DNA of 57,785 nt from Candidatus Viridilinea mediisalina. GTDB lineage: Bacteria > Chloroflexota > Chloroflexia > Chloroflexales > Chloroflexaceae. The notes under the pieces were generated by a model. That model searched no databases, was not told the DNA's origin, and saw only the letters and a program-made list of their open reading frames with translations. The stretch is taken from the NCBI RefSeq assembly GCF_002532535.1, contig NZ_NQWI01000020.1, positions 1 through 57,785 on the forward strand. Direction: 5' to 3'. The first letter of the stretch is position 1. Each line of letters begins with the position of its first letter. Position numbers and translations under genes: made by a program. This document shows, in pieces, positions 50,005 through 57,785 of the stretch.

Positions 50005-50927
50005 AACCCACTGGGCTGCTGGCACGCCTAGTGGCTCTAATCCTCCTTGGTCGGCCCCTGCACCTTGCGGGCGGTGCGCTCTTCTATGCCCTTGGTGTAG
50101 CCGCTGCGGGTTATGCCGGTGCGCCCCTCGCCCTTGATGCTGCGCTGTTGGGCCTGCTGACGGTCATGACGGCCCAACTCATGAACCACTACAGCAACGA
50201 CTACTTTGATCTTGATGCTGACCAGGCTAACCCAACCCCAACGCGCTGGTCGGGTGGTAGCCGTGTTTTGCCAAGTGGTCAGTTGCCCCCCCAAGCGGCC
50301 CTCTGGGCCGCGCTGTGCTGTGGCGGCCTAGCCCTCGTGCTGGCCGGCTTCGCCGCCAGTGCTTCGCCTAGCCCTCTCGCCAGCGGCGCACTGCTCTTGG
50401 TTGCCATCGTGCTGGCCTGGGTCTACAGCGGCCCACCGCTCTACCTGCACCGCCGGGGCTTCGGTGAGCCGGTGGGCGCGTTTGTGGTGACCGGCACGAC
50501 GGCTTTGAGTGGCTATATCTTGCAGACTGGCCAACTCACGCTGCTTAGTCTGCTGATCATTCTGCCCCTCTGCTTGATGCAATTCACCATGCTGGTGGCG
50601 GTTAGTCTACCCGATCAGCAGGGCGACCGCGCCGTCGGCAAACTGACCCTGGCGGTGCTGTTGGGGCCAGAGCGGGCTGCGTGGTGCATGGCTGGTACCA
50701 CAGTGGTAGCCTACCTCATGCTACCGCTGCTCTGGTACGCCGGGCTACCCACCCTCGTTGCTCTTGCGCCCCTGGGTGCCGCCCCGATTGGCCTTTGGAT
50801 CAGCTTCCAAACTTTCAGGGGCATCTGGGCCAAACCCCACCTCTGGGACGCCCTCGGCTTCTGGAGCATCGGCCAGGTTGTGGCTAGTGCTGGCTTGATG
50901 CTCCTTGCCTTCCTGTTACGATTGTAG
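50001..50927 (+). CDS. MenA-like UbiA prenyltransferase
   Basis: A 308-residue integral membrane prenyltransferase with about nine helices. The first motif is N66-DYFD-LDAD (D70, D74), the second LPDQQGDR. It resembles 1,4-dihydroxy-2-naphthoate prenyltransferase (MenA), which makes the menaquinone precursor, but other acceptors are possible. No other men gene is adjacent. Its TAG stop lies in the heptamer repeat that follows. It is coupled to the homogentisate-type enzyme upstream. Confidence 0.82.
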   Translation: MKPTGLLARLVALILLGRPLHLAGGALFYALGVAAAGYAGAPLALDAALLGLLTVMTAQLMNHYSNDYFDLDADQANPTPTRWSGGSRVLPSGQLPPQAALWAALCCGGLALVLAGFAASASPSPLASGALLLVAIVLAWVYSGPPLYLHRRGFGEPVGAFVVTGTTALSGYILQTGQLTLLSLLIILPLCLMQFTMLVAVSLPDQQGDRAVGKLTLAVLLGPERAAWCMAGTTVVAYLMLPLLWYAGLPTLVALAPLGAAPIGLWISFQTFRGIWAKPHLWDALGFWSIGQVVASAGLMLLAFLLRL

Positions 50928-51057
50928 ATTGCAGATTGCAGATTGCCGAACATGGCGTCCCAATGGGCTTTAGCGTCCTTGATTATGGTGATTGATATAA
51001 CGTTCGCGTTATTTCCTATTTCCTGCTTTCTATTTCCTGCTCCCTGCTCCCTGCTTC
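50919..51057 (-). repeat. Inverted heptamer array, lead and pyrimidine tract
   Basis: Read on the minus strand, the lead AAGCCCATTGGGACGCCATG, TTCGG is followed by CAATCTG and CAATCTA units (50965-50919). At 51009-51057 TATTTCC, CTGCTCC units follow. The array gives the stop of the MenA-like gene and the tract gives the C-terminus of the next one. Confidence 0.75.
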
Positions 51058-53208
51058 CATAATCGTAAAGCCCAGCAAGCCAGCAAGCAGCAGCATGCCA
51101 TAGAGTTTGTATGAGACTCCAAGCACGCTGATGAAACCGCTTACACTGCGATCATAGAATGACCACTGGTTGCCAAAGGCGATCAGGGCGAAACTGATGC
51201 CTAACAGCAAGGCGAAACCTAGGGGTACCTGCCGTTCGCGGAAGTGTAGCAGCAGCGTCGCAAAGGGTACGAGCAGCAATGTCTGGTAGTGCATCCAAGC
51301 CGCTGGAACGGTTAGTACCATAAGGAGCAGGAAGAGGCCGTATTGCAGCGCAAAGCGCGTACGTTGGCTACTGGCGGGGCGTAGGGTTAATGCAAGAGCG
51401 GCTAGAACAAAGAGGCCCGAGATGACCGTGCCCACCATTTGGAGCAGCGGGTCACGGAAGATCGAAGCGGCAGTGGGTGGGGCCGCGAGGCGGGCCATAA
51501 AGCCCGAAATGGTCTGGTTTTCAACCCACGAGGTGGTTCCGCCAATCTTGGGTACCACCTCAAAGAGGTAGATGCGGTGCTCTTCCCAGCCCACGAGGGT
51601 TACCGCAATCCCATTGAAGATGAGCATACCCAAGCCAAAACCGATCAGTGCCCGCCAGCGCTGTTTGAGTACAAAGAAGGCGAGCAGGATGACCGGGTAG
51701 ATTTTGAAGAGCGTGCCCAAGGCTACGAGTACCCCCGCCAATCCATCGCGTTCTTCCCGCAGGGCCCAGAGGGCGAGGGTGAGCAGGAAGAGCAGCACAA
51801 TGTCAATCTGTCCAAAGGCGATGGTATCAAAGAGGGGCCGGAAATCGAGGATGAGCAGTAGCCCCATGGCGGTAAACGAGAAGAGCGGGATGCGCCACAT
51901 GCGTAGCCACGCCAGCGCGGTAGCCGCAATCAGCAGCGTGTTCATAATGCGGTGCAACAGCAGCGAACGCTCCTCATCAACGCCATACACAAGGGGTACA
52001 AAGAACATACCATAGAAGGGCGGCACTTTGAAGACATGACCAAAATGGTTGGTCACAACCGCTTCAAGGTCGTAAAATGAGCCGCCCGCAACCCAATCAC
52101 GCGCACCACGATAGAGAATGAGGAAGTCGGGGGCTTGGCGCGAAAAGGCGAACTCAAGGCTCATGGCGATCTGCAGCGCCGCAGCGACCGCCAGCATGAT
52201 CAGGAGCGGACGGGCCCGTTGCTCGCGCTGTTCAACGAGGCTTAGGTTGCGATCCTGCCATGTGCGCCAGCCCCACAGCCCAAGACCGCCAACCGCCAGA
52301 CTCAGTCCGGTCGCACGCATCCATGTTGGTGAGCCAATGCCGCTCGCGCCATCCCAGATCATGATGTACTGGAAGAGCAATGCGAACCAAGCGCATGTGG
52401 CAAGCACAATTGGGAGGTAGCGTCCCGGCAGCAGCACGGTTGTCTGCTGCTGATTGGGGGCGGGCAACAGCAAGAAGCGGATAATCCCGCCACCAAAGCA
52501 GAAGACCAGCGCAAGCAGGGTAAAGCGATGGATGTAGGGCAGGGTGTCGAGGGGCTTGAAGCCCACCAAGAGCGCAAGCAAGAGCGTAAAGCCACCGGTA
52601 ATCAGCAAGGCCACGGCTTGCTTGGCACCTGCGAGCCGCCCGGCAGTATAGCTGAGCACGCCAAAGAGCATGGCATGCAGCATGAGCCACGGGCTAGGCA
52701 GCAGTGGCCCGTCACCACTAGGCATGATCGCAATGCGCTTGAGCGCGACGCCCAATTCGCGTCCATCTTCATGTTCTAGGGTTACATCGCTGATCAGCCG
52801 GACTTTGATACTCTGGAAGAGCTTGGTATCGACTGGTACGAGTAGTTCATAGTCACGCAGTTGCCCATGATCGATCCTGATCTGCGCCAAGACTGCACCA
52901 TCGGTACGGATGATCACATCGCGTGGTGCAGTAGGCGTTGCGCGTGGATCGATCACCCGCACCGTGAGCAGCACCGAGCGCCGCAGGGTGGGACGGGGCA
53001 AAAAGATCTGTGAGTCCCCATCGGTCCAGCGGAAAGAGCCAATCGCCCCTTGCTCTGGATCATGAAAGCCCGCAACCAACCAGTGATCGTTTTCTCCAAC
53101 ATCTACGATCAGCGGCCACGCCTGAGCATAAGCCAAACTAACGAGCAGCAGCGTAACCAACGCTGCTACCGCGCCTGCCAAGAGGTCGCTAGAGCCTTTC
53201 CCTCGCAT
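51016..53208 (-). CDS. GT87-type mannosyltransferase-like membrane protein
   Basis: A 730-residue membrane protein with about 15 predicted helices. The C-terminal two-thirds match the GT87/DUF2029 family (polyprenyl-phosphate-dependent mannosyltransferases such as PimE): FLILYRGARDWVAGGSFYD, GQIDIVLLFLLTLALWALREERDG and AGVLVALGTLFKIYPVILLA. A soluble beta-rich part covers about 30-165. The start at 53208 (MRGKGSSDLLAG) was chosen by the first helix. The last dozen residues (GSREQEIESRK) are encoded by a low-complexity repeat. It follows the MutL-like gene with a 10-nt gap. Confidence 0.8.
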   Translation of the reverse strand: MRGKGSSDLLAGAVAALVTLLLVSLAYAQAWPLIVDVGENDHWLVAGFHDPEQGAIGSFRWTDGDSQIFLPRPTLRRSVLLTVRVIDPRATPTAPRDVIIRTDGAVLAQIRIDHGQLRDYELLVPVDTKLFQSIKVRLISDVTLEHEDGRELGVALKRIAIMPSGDGPLLPSPWLMLHAMLFGVLSYTAGRLAGAKQAVALLITGGFTLLLALLVGFKPLDTLPYIHRFTLLALVFCFGGGIIRFLLLPAPNQQQTTVLLPGRYLPIVLATCAWFALLFQYIMIWDGASGIGSPTWMRATGLSLAVGGLGLWGWRTWQDRNLSLVEQREQRARPLLIMLAVAAALQIAMSLEFAFSRQAPDFLILYRGARDWVAGGSFYDLEAVVTNHFGHVFKVPPFYGMFFVPLVYGVDEERSLLLHRIMNTLLIAATALAWLRMWRIPLFSFTAMGLLLILDFRPLFDTIAFGQIDIVLLFLLTLALWALREERDGLAGVLVALGTLFKIYPVILLAFFVLKQRWRALIGFGLGMLIFNGIAVTLVGWEEHRIYLFEVVPKIGGTTSWVENQTISGFMARLAAPPTAASIFRDPLLQMVGTVISGLFVLAALALTLRPASSQRTRFALQYGLFLLLMVLTVPAAWMHYQTLLLVPFATLLLHFRERQVPLGFALLLGISFALIAFGNQWSFYDRSVSGFISVLGVSYKLYGMLLLAGLLGFTIMEAGSREQEIESRK

Positions 53209-53218
53209 AAACACAACT

Positions 53219-55402
53219 CTATTTCTTACGCCCAAACCATCCCCGCCGCTTTGGAGTTTCTTCCACCGTTTGACGCAATGAGTCGAGATCGCTCTCAAGC
53301 CCGGGTTGGGCTGGCGGGGAGGCTGGCACCTGCTCTTGCGTTTTGAGATCATCCAGTGAGATGCGTTTGCCTTTGGGCTGTTCGCTGACGACCTCACTGG
53401 CACCGACCGCCTCAACTACGGGAGCGGGGGGCGCAGGGGGCGCGGGGGGCGGGGGGGGCGCTGCGGCGGGCGGTGTTGCTGGCGCGGGCGGATCTGCTGC
53501 GGCGGGAGACGCTGTGGTAGGTGGCGCTACTGGCGTAGGTGCGGCTACGGCGGGTACTGGTTGCGGTGCGGGTTCGGCCACCACATAGGGATTTTCGCCC
53601 TGCTCGACGCCCAGTGCGACCAACCAGCGCCACAAGAGGGCACAACGCTCGGCTGGCGCTTCGGGCAGGCGCAGCGGGCGGCCACGTGCATCAATCACGA
53701 GCCCCAACTCGCTGCCTGCGAGATCCGCGCCGGGTGAAGCCAAGACTTCGCCGGGAGCGGCGGTGCCCACTCGTACCCCTGCGGCTGGAGTGATGCGGAG
53801 TTGCCCATAATAGCCTTGGGGCAGAGGAATCCGCACAAGCTCGCCATGCGCTACTGCGACCTGCTGAACACGCCCCTTTACCGCACTCAGTTCGACCTGC
53901 GCCGCTAATTCACCAGGTTTGCCTTCGCCAAGTAGGGTTACGACGCTGGCTAAAGCTGTACTCTGCAGTAGGTCACGGTCAAGCATACTGATTGCAGCTT
54001 CCTCATCAAGCCCGGCCAAGGCGCCACCCGCAACCAGCAGCCCCAAGGTATCGAGGAAGACATCCACCACCGGATTATCACTCTCGCCCGTTGGGTTCAG
54101 GGCATTCAGCAGTGTGAGTAAGGCCAGCCCTGGGGCCGGGCTATGGGCCAAGACCCCTCCGGCTGCAATGAGCCAATCAAAATCGCCTACGGCGGTCTCA
54201 TCGTTGAGCGCGGCATAGGTAACCCGCAACGCTTCACAGGCGAGCGCTTGGCTAAGATAGACCGCTTCTGTATCAGCGGGCAGCATCTGTGGTCGCAGCA
54301 TACTGTTCAACAAACGCTCGGTAAGCTCGTTGTCCTCAAGGGTAAAGGGCAACCAACGTTTTATTGCTGCTAACCCCACATCGGCCAGCAGTGAACTGAT
54401 GCCATACGCAGTCCCGATTGTTCCAAGAAGCGCCGGATGGTAGCGTCCGGGCGCGGCATAGAAGGCAGCACTCGCACTCGCGCCTGCATCAACGAGCAAA
54501 ACCCGTCGCCCAGTGCGTTCGGCCAGAAAGCGCGTCATCATACCTTGCACTTGGCAGACAGTACGAAGTGGGGCGCGACTCAGGCTGCGTAGATTGCCAA
54601 CCCCAGCGAGGCGCGGCAGGTTCAAACGCTCATACAGTTCAGCCAAGGCTTGGCGCGTTGGATCGAGATTGGCCTGGGTGAGTGTTGGGCGTACATTGTC
54701 AACCACCACAAGCTCGGCACGCTCTTGCAGTGCTGCGCTCACCTGCTCACGGGCGGCCTGATTGCCCGCATAGATCACCGGGCGTGTCTTCAACTCTTGC
54801 TGCTGCTCACCACTCGTGGTCACCCCTGTACTCACAGCGGTGAGGCCAACAATATGGGCTAGGCGCTTCACCGCCCCCACCGCCCCACCATCAAGCCCAC
54901 CGGCAATCAGCACCAGATCGGGCTGGAGGCTCAACAAGCGTTCCACCTGACGCTCGATCCATGAGCGTTCGGCAGGGCCAACCAGTGGTTGCCCCACCGC
55001 ATCATCCAAGGTCACCACTTGTAGCAGAGCGCTATAGATTGACCGGCTGGCGTGCAGGGCACTTCGCGCCGAGACATCGCTGGCAATGGCTGCAATCACG
55101 AGGCTCAAGGTTCCAGTTGCGCTAGTGGTCACCACAATTTGATTGACGCCATCCTGCTCATTGGTTTGGGGCATGAGCAACTGGCCCTCAGGCGTCAACA
55201 ATTGGCGGCCTGTAAAATCGCTAATCTGGGCTGCGGCCTCAAGGATGCCCACGAGGGCATTGTTGAAGGGAAGTTCAACGGTGCTGGCTGTTTCGGCATG
55301 GCTAATCAGGCGGAAATCGCGTTCCACCTGATCAACGAGGGTCACCTTCGTGATCAGGCTTCCCACCTCAGCAACCAACACCGCACCCAATGGTTTTGTC
55401 AT
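53219..55402 (-). CDS. MutL (glutamate mutase accessory)-family protein
   Basis: A 727-residue ASKHA-fold protein of the glutamate mutase MutL family. The phosphate-binding segments are VAEVGSLITKVTLVD near the N-terminus, LIAGGLDGGAVG and LLVDAGASASAA. MutL is thought to reactivate B12-dependent mutase; no glutamate mutase subunit gene is near, so the role here may differ. The C-terminal quarter (about 630-727) is proline/alanine-rich and ends in GRKK. Low-GC change is not seen. An octamer repeat lies upstream of its start. Confidence 0.83.
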   Translation of the reverse strand: MTKPLGAVLVAEVGSLITKVTLVDQVERDFRLISHAETASTVELPFNNALVGILEAAAQISDFTGRQLLTPEGQLLMPQTNEQDGVNQIVVTTSATGTLSLVIAAIASDVSARSALHASRSIYSALLQVVTLDDAVGQPLVGPAERSWIERQVERLLSLQPDLVLIAGGLDGGAVGAVKRLAHIVGLTAVSTGVTTSGEQQQELKTRPVIYAGNQAAREQVSAALQERAELVVVDNVRPTLTQANLDPTRQALAELYERLNLPRLAGVGNLRSLSRAPLRTVCQVQGMMTRFLAERTGRRVLLVDAGASASAAFYAAPGRYHPALLGTIGTAYGISSLLADVGLAAIKRWLPFTLEDNELTERLLNSMLRPQMLPADTEAVYLSQALACEALRVTYAALNDETAVGDFDWLIAAGGVLAHSPAPGLALLTLLNALNPTGESDNPVVDVFLDTLGLLVAGGALAGLDEEAAISMLDRDLLQSTALASVVTLLGEGKPGELAAQVELSAVKGRVQQVAVAHGELVRIPLPQGYYGQLRITPAAGVRVGTAAPGEVLASPGADLAGSELGLVIDARGRPLRLPEAPAERCALLWRWLVALGVEQGENPYVVAEPAPQPVPAVAAPTPVAPPTTASPAAADPPAPATPPAAAPPPPPAPPAPPAPVVEAVGASEVVSEQPKGKRISLDDLKTQEQVPASPPAQPGLESDLDSLRQTVEETPKRRGWFGRKK

Positions 55403-55411
55403 AGTATCGTT

Positions 55412-55531
55412 CGGGAAGGTTTCAGAAAAGTGGAAGGTCGCTTTACCATCTTGCGAGGATGCGTGAGGCGAAGCGGCGAGGGCTTCGCCTCACGCATCCT
55501 CGCATCCTCGCGTCCTCGCAAACGGTAACGA
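55412..55531. repeat. Composite repeat with octamer core, copy 3
   Basis: GGGAAGGTTTCAGAAAAG and CTTTACCATC at left, AACGGTAACG at right. Bases 55453-55473 and 55483-55503 are a perfect 21-bp inverted pair (GCGAGGATGCGTGAGGCGAAG), followed by CATCCTCGCGTCCTCGC octamers. Confidence 0.85.
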
Positions 55532-55564
55532 GGCTACCAACCACACCTTAGTTCTACAACTCTT

Positions 55565-56227
55565 TTAGCCAAATGGTGAACGCAACCAACCTACAATAAA
55601 CTCAAGGCGCCCATTGAGTGCCGTTAGGTAGGTGAGCAATCCGCCTGCAAAGAAGAAGCCAAAGGCAACCATGAGCAGCCAACGTCCAATCTTTGCACTG
55701 AAGACCACCACCCGGCCCTGGGCGCTCTCACGGGGGATCGTGAAGTAGAAGTAGCTCAGCGTAAAGATGACACCGAGCAGCAGCAGCACTGAGCCGATCA
55801 TCTGGACAGGATCAAAGCCCGCTGGCCGGATCGTATCGAGAATCTGGGGTAACAGGGTGCCAAGCAGCGCCCCACCAACCGCCAATGCGGCCCCAACCCC
55901 AAAGAGCAGAGCCAAAGGAATATTGGCCAACCATGAGATAGTCTGACGACCACTGAGCCTCGTCAGCAACAGCAGACTCAGCACCCACGGCACCAGATGG
56001 ACAAGCAAGCGCAGCGGGTTTGCGCTATCAACAAGGATCGCCATAAACGACGGACGCAGCACATGGTGGTAGATGACCACAAAGGCATAGCCCAACGAAA
56101 CACCGATGAAGAGGTATTGGGCCAGACGGTAGGCGGGATTATCACCAAGCAGACGACTAAAGACCAGCAGGGTCAATACCACTGCAATCAGGCCCATCGC
56201 AAGATTGGCGAGTGCATCAGGATCCAC
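55565..56227 (-). CDS. Membrane protein, unknown function
   Basis: A 220-residue integral membrane protein with six predicted helices (about 10-25, 35-52, 75-95, 105-125, 140-160 and 185-205). I do not recognise the family. Its start codon lies 11 bases inside the end of the upstream gene, so the two are translationally coupled and probably form a membrane complex. The tail is basic (LRSPFG end). The upstream partner has a large extracytoplasmic domain. Confidence 0.75.
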   Translation of the reverse strand: MDPDALANLAMGLIAVVLTLLVFSRLLGDNPAYRLAQYLFIGVSLGYAFVVIYHHVLRPSFMAILVDSANPLRLLVHLVPWVLSLLLLTRLSGRQTISWLANIPLALLFGVGAALAVGGALLGTLLPQILDTIRPAGFDPVQMIGSVLLLLGVIFTLSYFYFTIPRESAQGRVVVFSAKIGRWLLMVAFGFFFAGGLLTYLTALNGRLEFIVGWLRSPFG

Positions 56228-57785
56228 CGCGAACCTCCCGCGCAGTGCGTCTCCGCGCTAGTGTAGAGCCGATTGCGCCACCAAAGAGCAAGATCAGAAA
56301 GACCACTACTGCAAACGAGAGTTGGCCAGTCGAGCGCGCCAACGCGCTAGCATCGGCCTGAGGATCATCAGCGAGCAGCGCCAGTGCGCCGCGCTGCCCA
56401 GAGATCGCATAGACCCCCGGTTGGCGCAGGTAGGGCTGGGCCAAGGGTTGGGCCTCTTGCGGCAGGGCAAAGACAATCGGTACTTCATGTGCAGCACGGT
56501 GAATCTGCTCCATCCATGCTTGCACATCCTGAGGCGTATCGGCCAGCACAATGATCATACTCAGATCACGAATGCCGTTGAAACGCGGCGTGCCATCAGG
56601 GAAATTGGCCACTAACCCACGGGTTGCATCTTGGCCGTCAAAGTCGGAGCGTAGCTCGCCCCGCAGATCCTGCGCCAGACCACGTAGCGCCAACTCGCCG
56701 CCTGGACGATAGCCCAACAGCACGTAGTCGCGCCCACCCAACAGAATACCGGCCTCATTATTGTAGCCAGCAGCCTGCAACGGCCCAGTTAGATCAAACG
56801 AGAGCAGGGTACCCTGCATATTGGTACTCACCAAGATCAGTTTGGTACGCTCGGCCATCAGGCGACTAGTGATAGCCTGTTCCAGCGGGCGCAGTTCACT
56901 GCTGCGCTGGGCCGACCACTCGTAGGCCAGCAGCACCACATCATCGCCATCAAGTGTAGCGAGCAACTCACTCACCTCAGCGGCCCCCGGTGCTTGCGGG
57001 TTGGCCGTCTGGAAGGGCAGGGTCAAGCTAGGAATCAATAGTGCCAACATCAGAGCAAGCAACAAGACAGCATAGAGGACACGATCGAGCCCAATGCGCT
57101 GCCAGCGGCTCAGTGGAGCGGGGGTTGGTGGGGCAATCGGCTCAGGGAAGGGCGTCGCGGCTAATTGGCGCAATAGCCCTGCTGCTACCATCTGATCGGC
57201 ACTGGGCTGAAAGCGGGGCCGTTCCGGCATCGTTAGCGGCACACTCACGCGCGGAACGGAATCTTCATCCTGCTGTTCGCTATCACCCAAACTACGGAGC
57301 CAATCGAGCCCACGTCCAGTTTGAGGTTCCTCTTTGGGCCGTTCTGGCTCGGCAGCACGCAACCAACTCGGCAACTCCGTACCACTAAGGAACGAGTGGC
57401 TATCACTTTCATCTTCAGCCGCTTTGGGGCGCCGGGCTGGTTCGGGAGCGCGGGCAGCAGGGGTAGGCGCAGCAGGTTCATCGGCCACGCCCTGCAACCA
57501 AGGTGGTAGTCCAGGCTCGCTGGTTGCTGCATCAGCGGGCGAACTCGGTTCATCCGTAGCGGCCAGCCACGCGGGGACATCATCGCCCGCAGCAGGCGCA
57601 GCAGCACCAGCCTGCTGGTCGCCTTGGAGCCAGGCGGGGACATCGTCGCCCGGTGCGGGCGGGGTAGGTTCAGCGGGTTCTTGGAGCCAGGCGGGGGCGG
57701 CGTCATCGGCCTGCTGGTCGCCTTGGAGCCAGGCGGGGACATCGTCGCCCGGTGCGGGCGGGGCAGGTTCAGCGGGTTCTTGGAG
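56217..57785 (-). CDS. Membrane protein with WL-motif N-terminal linker (partial)
   Basis: The 5' end lies beyond the right edge; 522 residues are visible. The first 200 are proline/alanine/acid-rich with repeated DVPAWLQ, APAWLQE, PPWLQG, PSWLRA and DWLRSLG motifs, about eight in all. Two membrane helices (about 270-290 and 485-505 of the visible part) enclose an extracytoplasmic domain of about 200 residues (SELLATLDGDDVVLLAYEWSA, LILVSTNMQGTLLSF, SMIIVLADTPQDVQAWME). A start is not visible; frames beginning further in are only internal codons. The WL motifs look like docking sites for a partner protein. It overlaps the following gene by 11 bases. Confidence 0.72.
   Translation of the reverse strand, partial: LQEPAEPAPPAPGDDVPAWLQGDQQADDAAPAWLQEPAEPTPPAPGDDVPAWLQGDQQAGAAAPAAGDDVPAWLAATDEPSSPADAATSEPGLPPWLQGVADEPAAPTPAARAPEPARRPKAAEDESDSHSFLSGTELPSWLRAAEPERPKEEPQTGRGLDWLRSLGDSEQQDEDSVPRVSVPLTMPERPRFQPSADQMVAAGLLRQLAATPFPEPIAPPTPAPLSRWQRIGLDRVLYAVLLLALMLALLIPSLTLPFQTANPQAPGAAEVSELLATLDGDDVVLLAYEWSAQRSSELRPLEQAITSRLMAERTKLILVSTNMQGTLLSFDLTGPLQAAGYNNEAGILLGGRDYVLLGYRPGGELALRGLAQDLRGELRSDFDGQDATRGLVANFPDGTPRFNGIRDLSMIIVLADTPQDVQAWMEQIHRAAHEVPIVFALPQEAQPLAQPYLRQPGVYAISGQRGALALLADDPQADASALARSTGQLSFAVVVFLILLFGGAIGSTLARRRTAREVRGGS

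Noticed and set aside
53543-53793. Arg-rich frames opposite the MutL-family gene tail
   Set aside because: High-GC antisense frames without ribosome sites or any recognisable domain.

Overview
The window looks like chromosomal DNA of a filamentous Chloroflexota, most likely class Chloroflexia and order Chloroflexales (inference, moderate confidence). The signs are a high-GC coding style, paired UbiA-type prenyltransferases of the homogentisate and menaquinone kind, a GT87 mannosyltransferase-like protein, long proline-rich linkers, a DUF2085 protein, and many multidomain PAS/GAF/GGDEF and fused kinase-regulator proteins. I see no rRNA, tRNA, CRISPR array, integrase or phage gene. The only structural RNA recognised is the small bacterial SRP RNA.

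Layout. 1-6000: an OmpR-type response regulator, a small four-cysteine protein, a universal stress protein with a strong terminator, an M24 aminopeptidase, a BMP-type lipoprotein and an NMNAT-like nucleotidyltransferase. 6100-11250: a CoxG-like protein, then a tight operon of a corrinoid protein, a UroD-family methyltransferase-like protein, a DUF1638-GAF-GGDEF fusion and a small membrane protein. This links B12-type methyl transfer to c-di-GMP and is the most interesting pathway candidate. 11270-16700: SRP RNA, cytidine deaminase, a Uma2 protein, and a giant PqqD/M50/cyclic-nucleotide-domain fusion. 17000-23600: Rrf2 regulator with a DUF2085 protein, a TlpA-like thioredoxin, a MacB-like permease, a glutamate-cysteine ligase-like protein, a CobD-like PLP enzyme and a DtxR-family regulator. 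23800-31200: a kinase fused to its own LuxR-type regulator, then a ferric-iron ABC transporter (fbpABC type) with a good promoter and a 19-bp palindrome. 31300-35700: a two-gene module of DUF4007 and a 1146-residue P-loop ATPase, the best candidate for an undescribed (perhaps defence) system. 35900-44700: a nitronate monooxygenase-like protein, two related membrane proteins, a small two-helix protein, thiamine pyrophosphokinase and a 7TM-PAS-GAF-GGDEF protein. 44700-47300: the arsenate pair GAPDH and ArsJ behind an ArsR-like operator, with no arsR in view. 47400-57785: a lipoprotein, small membrane and cupin proteins, two prenyltransferases, a GT87 protein, a MutL-family protein and two membrane proteins, the last running off the window.

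The other dominant feature is the intergenic DNA. Almost every gap holds short palindromes or tandem repeats belonging to several families that recur through the window: an 85-bp palindrome (four copies), a roughly 117-bp element with terminal inverted repeats, heptamer (ACAATCT) and octamer (GCGTCCTC, GGCGAAGC) arrays, pyrimidine tracts in front of start codons, and CTCTGTG tracts. Some share outer ends but carry different cores, and several supply the stop codons of neighbouring genes. No transposase is encoded here that could move them.
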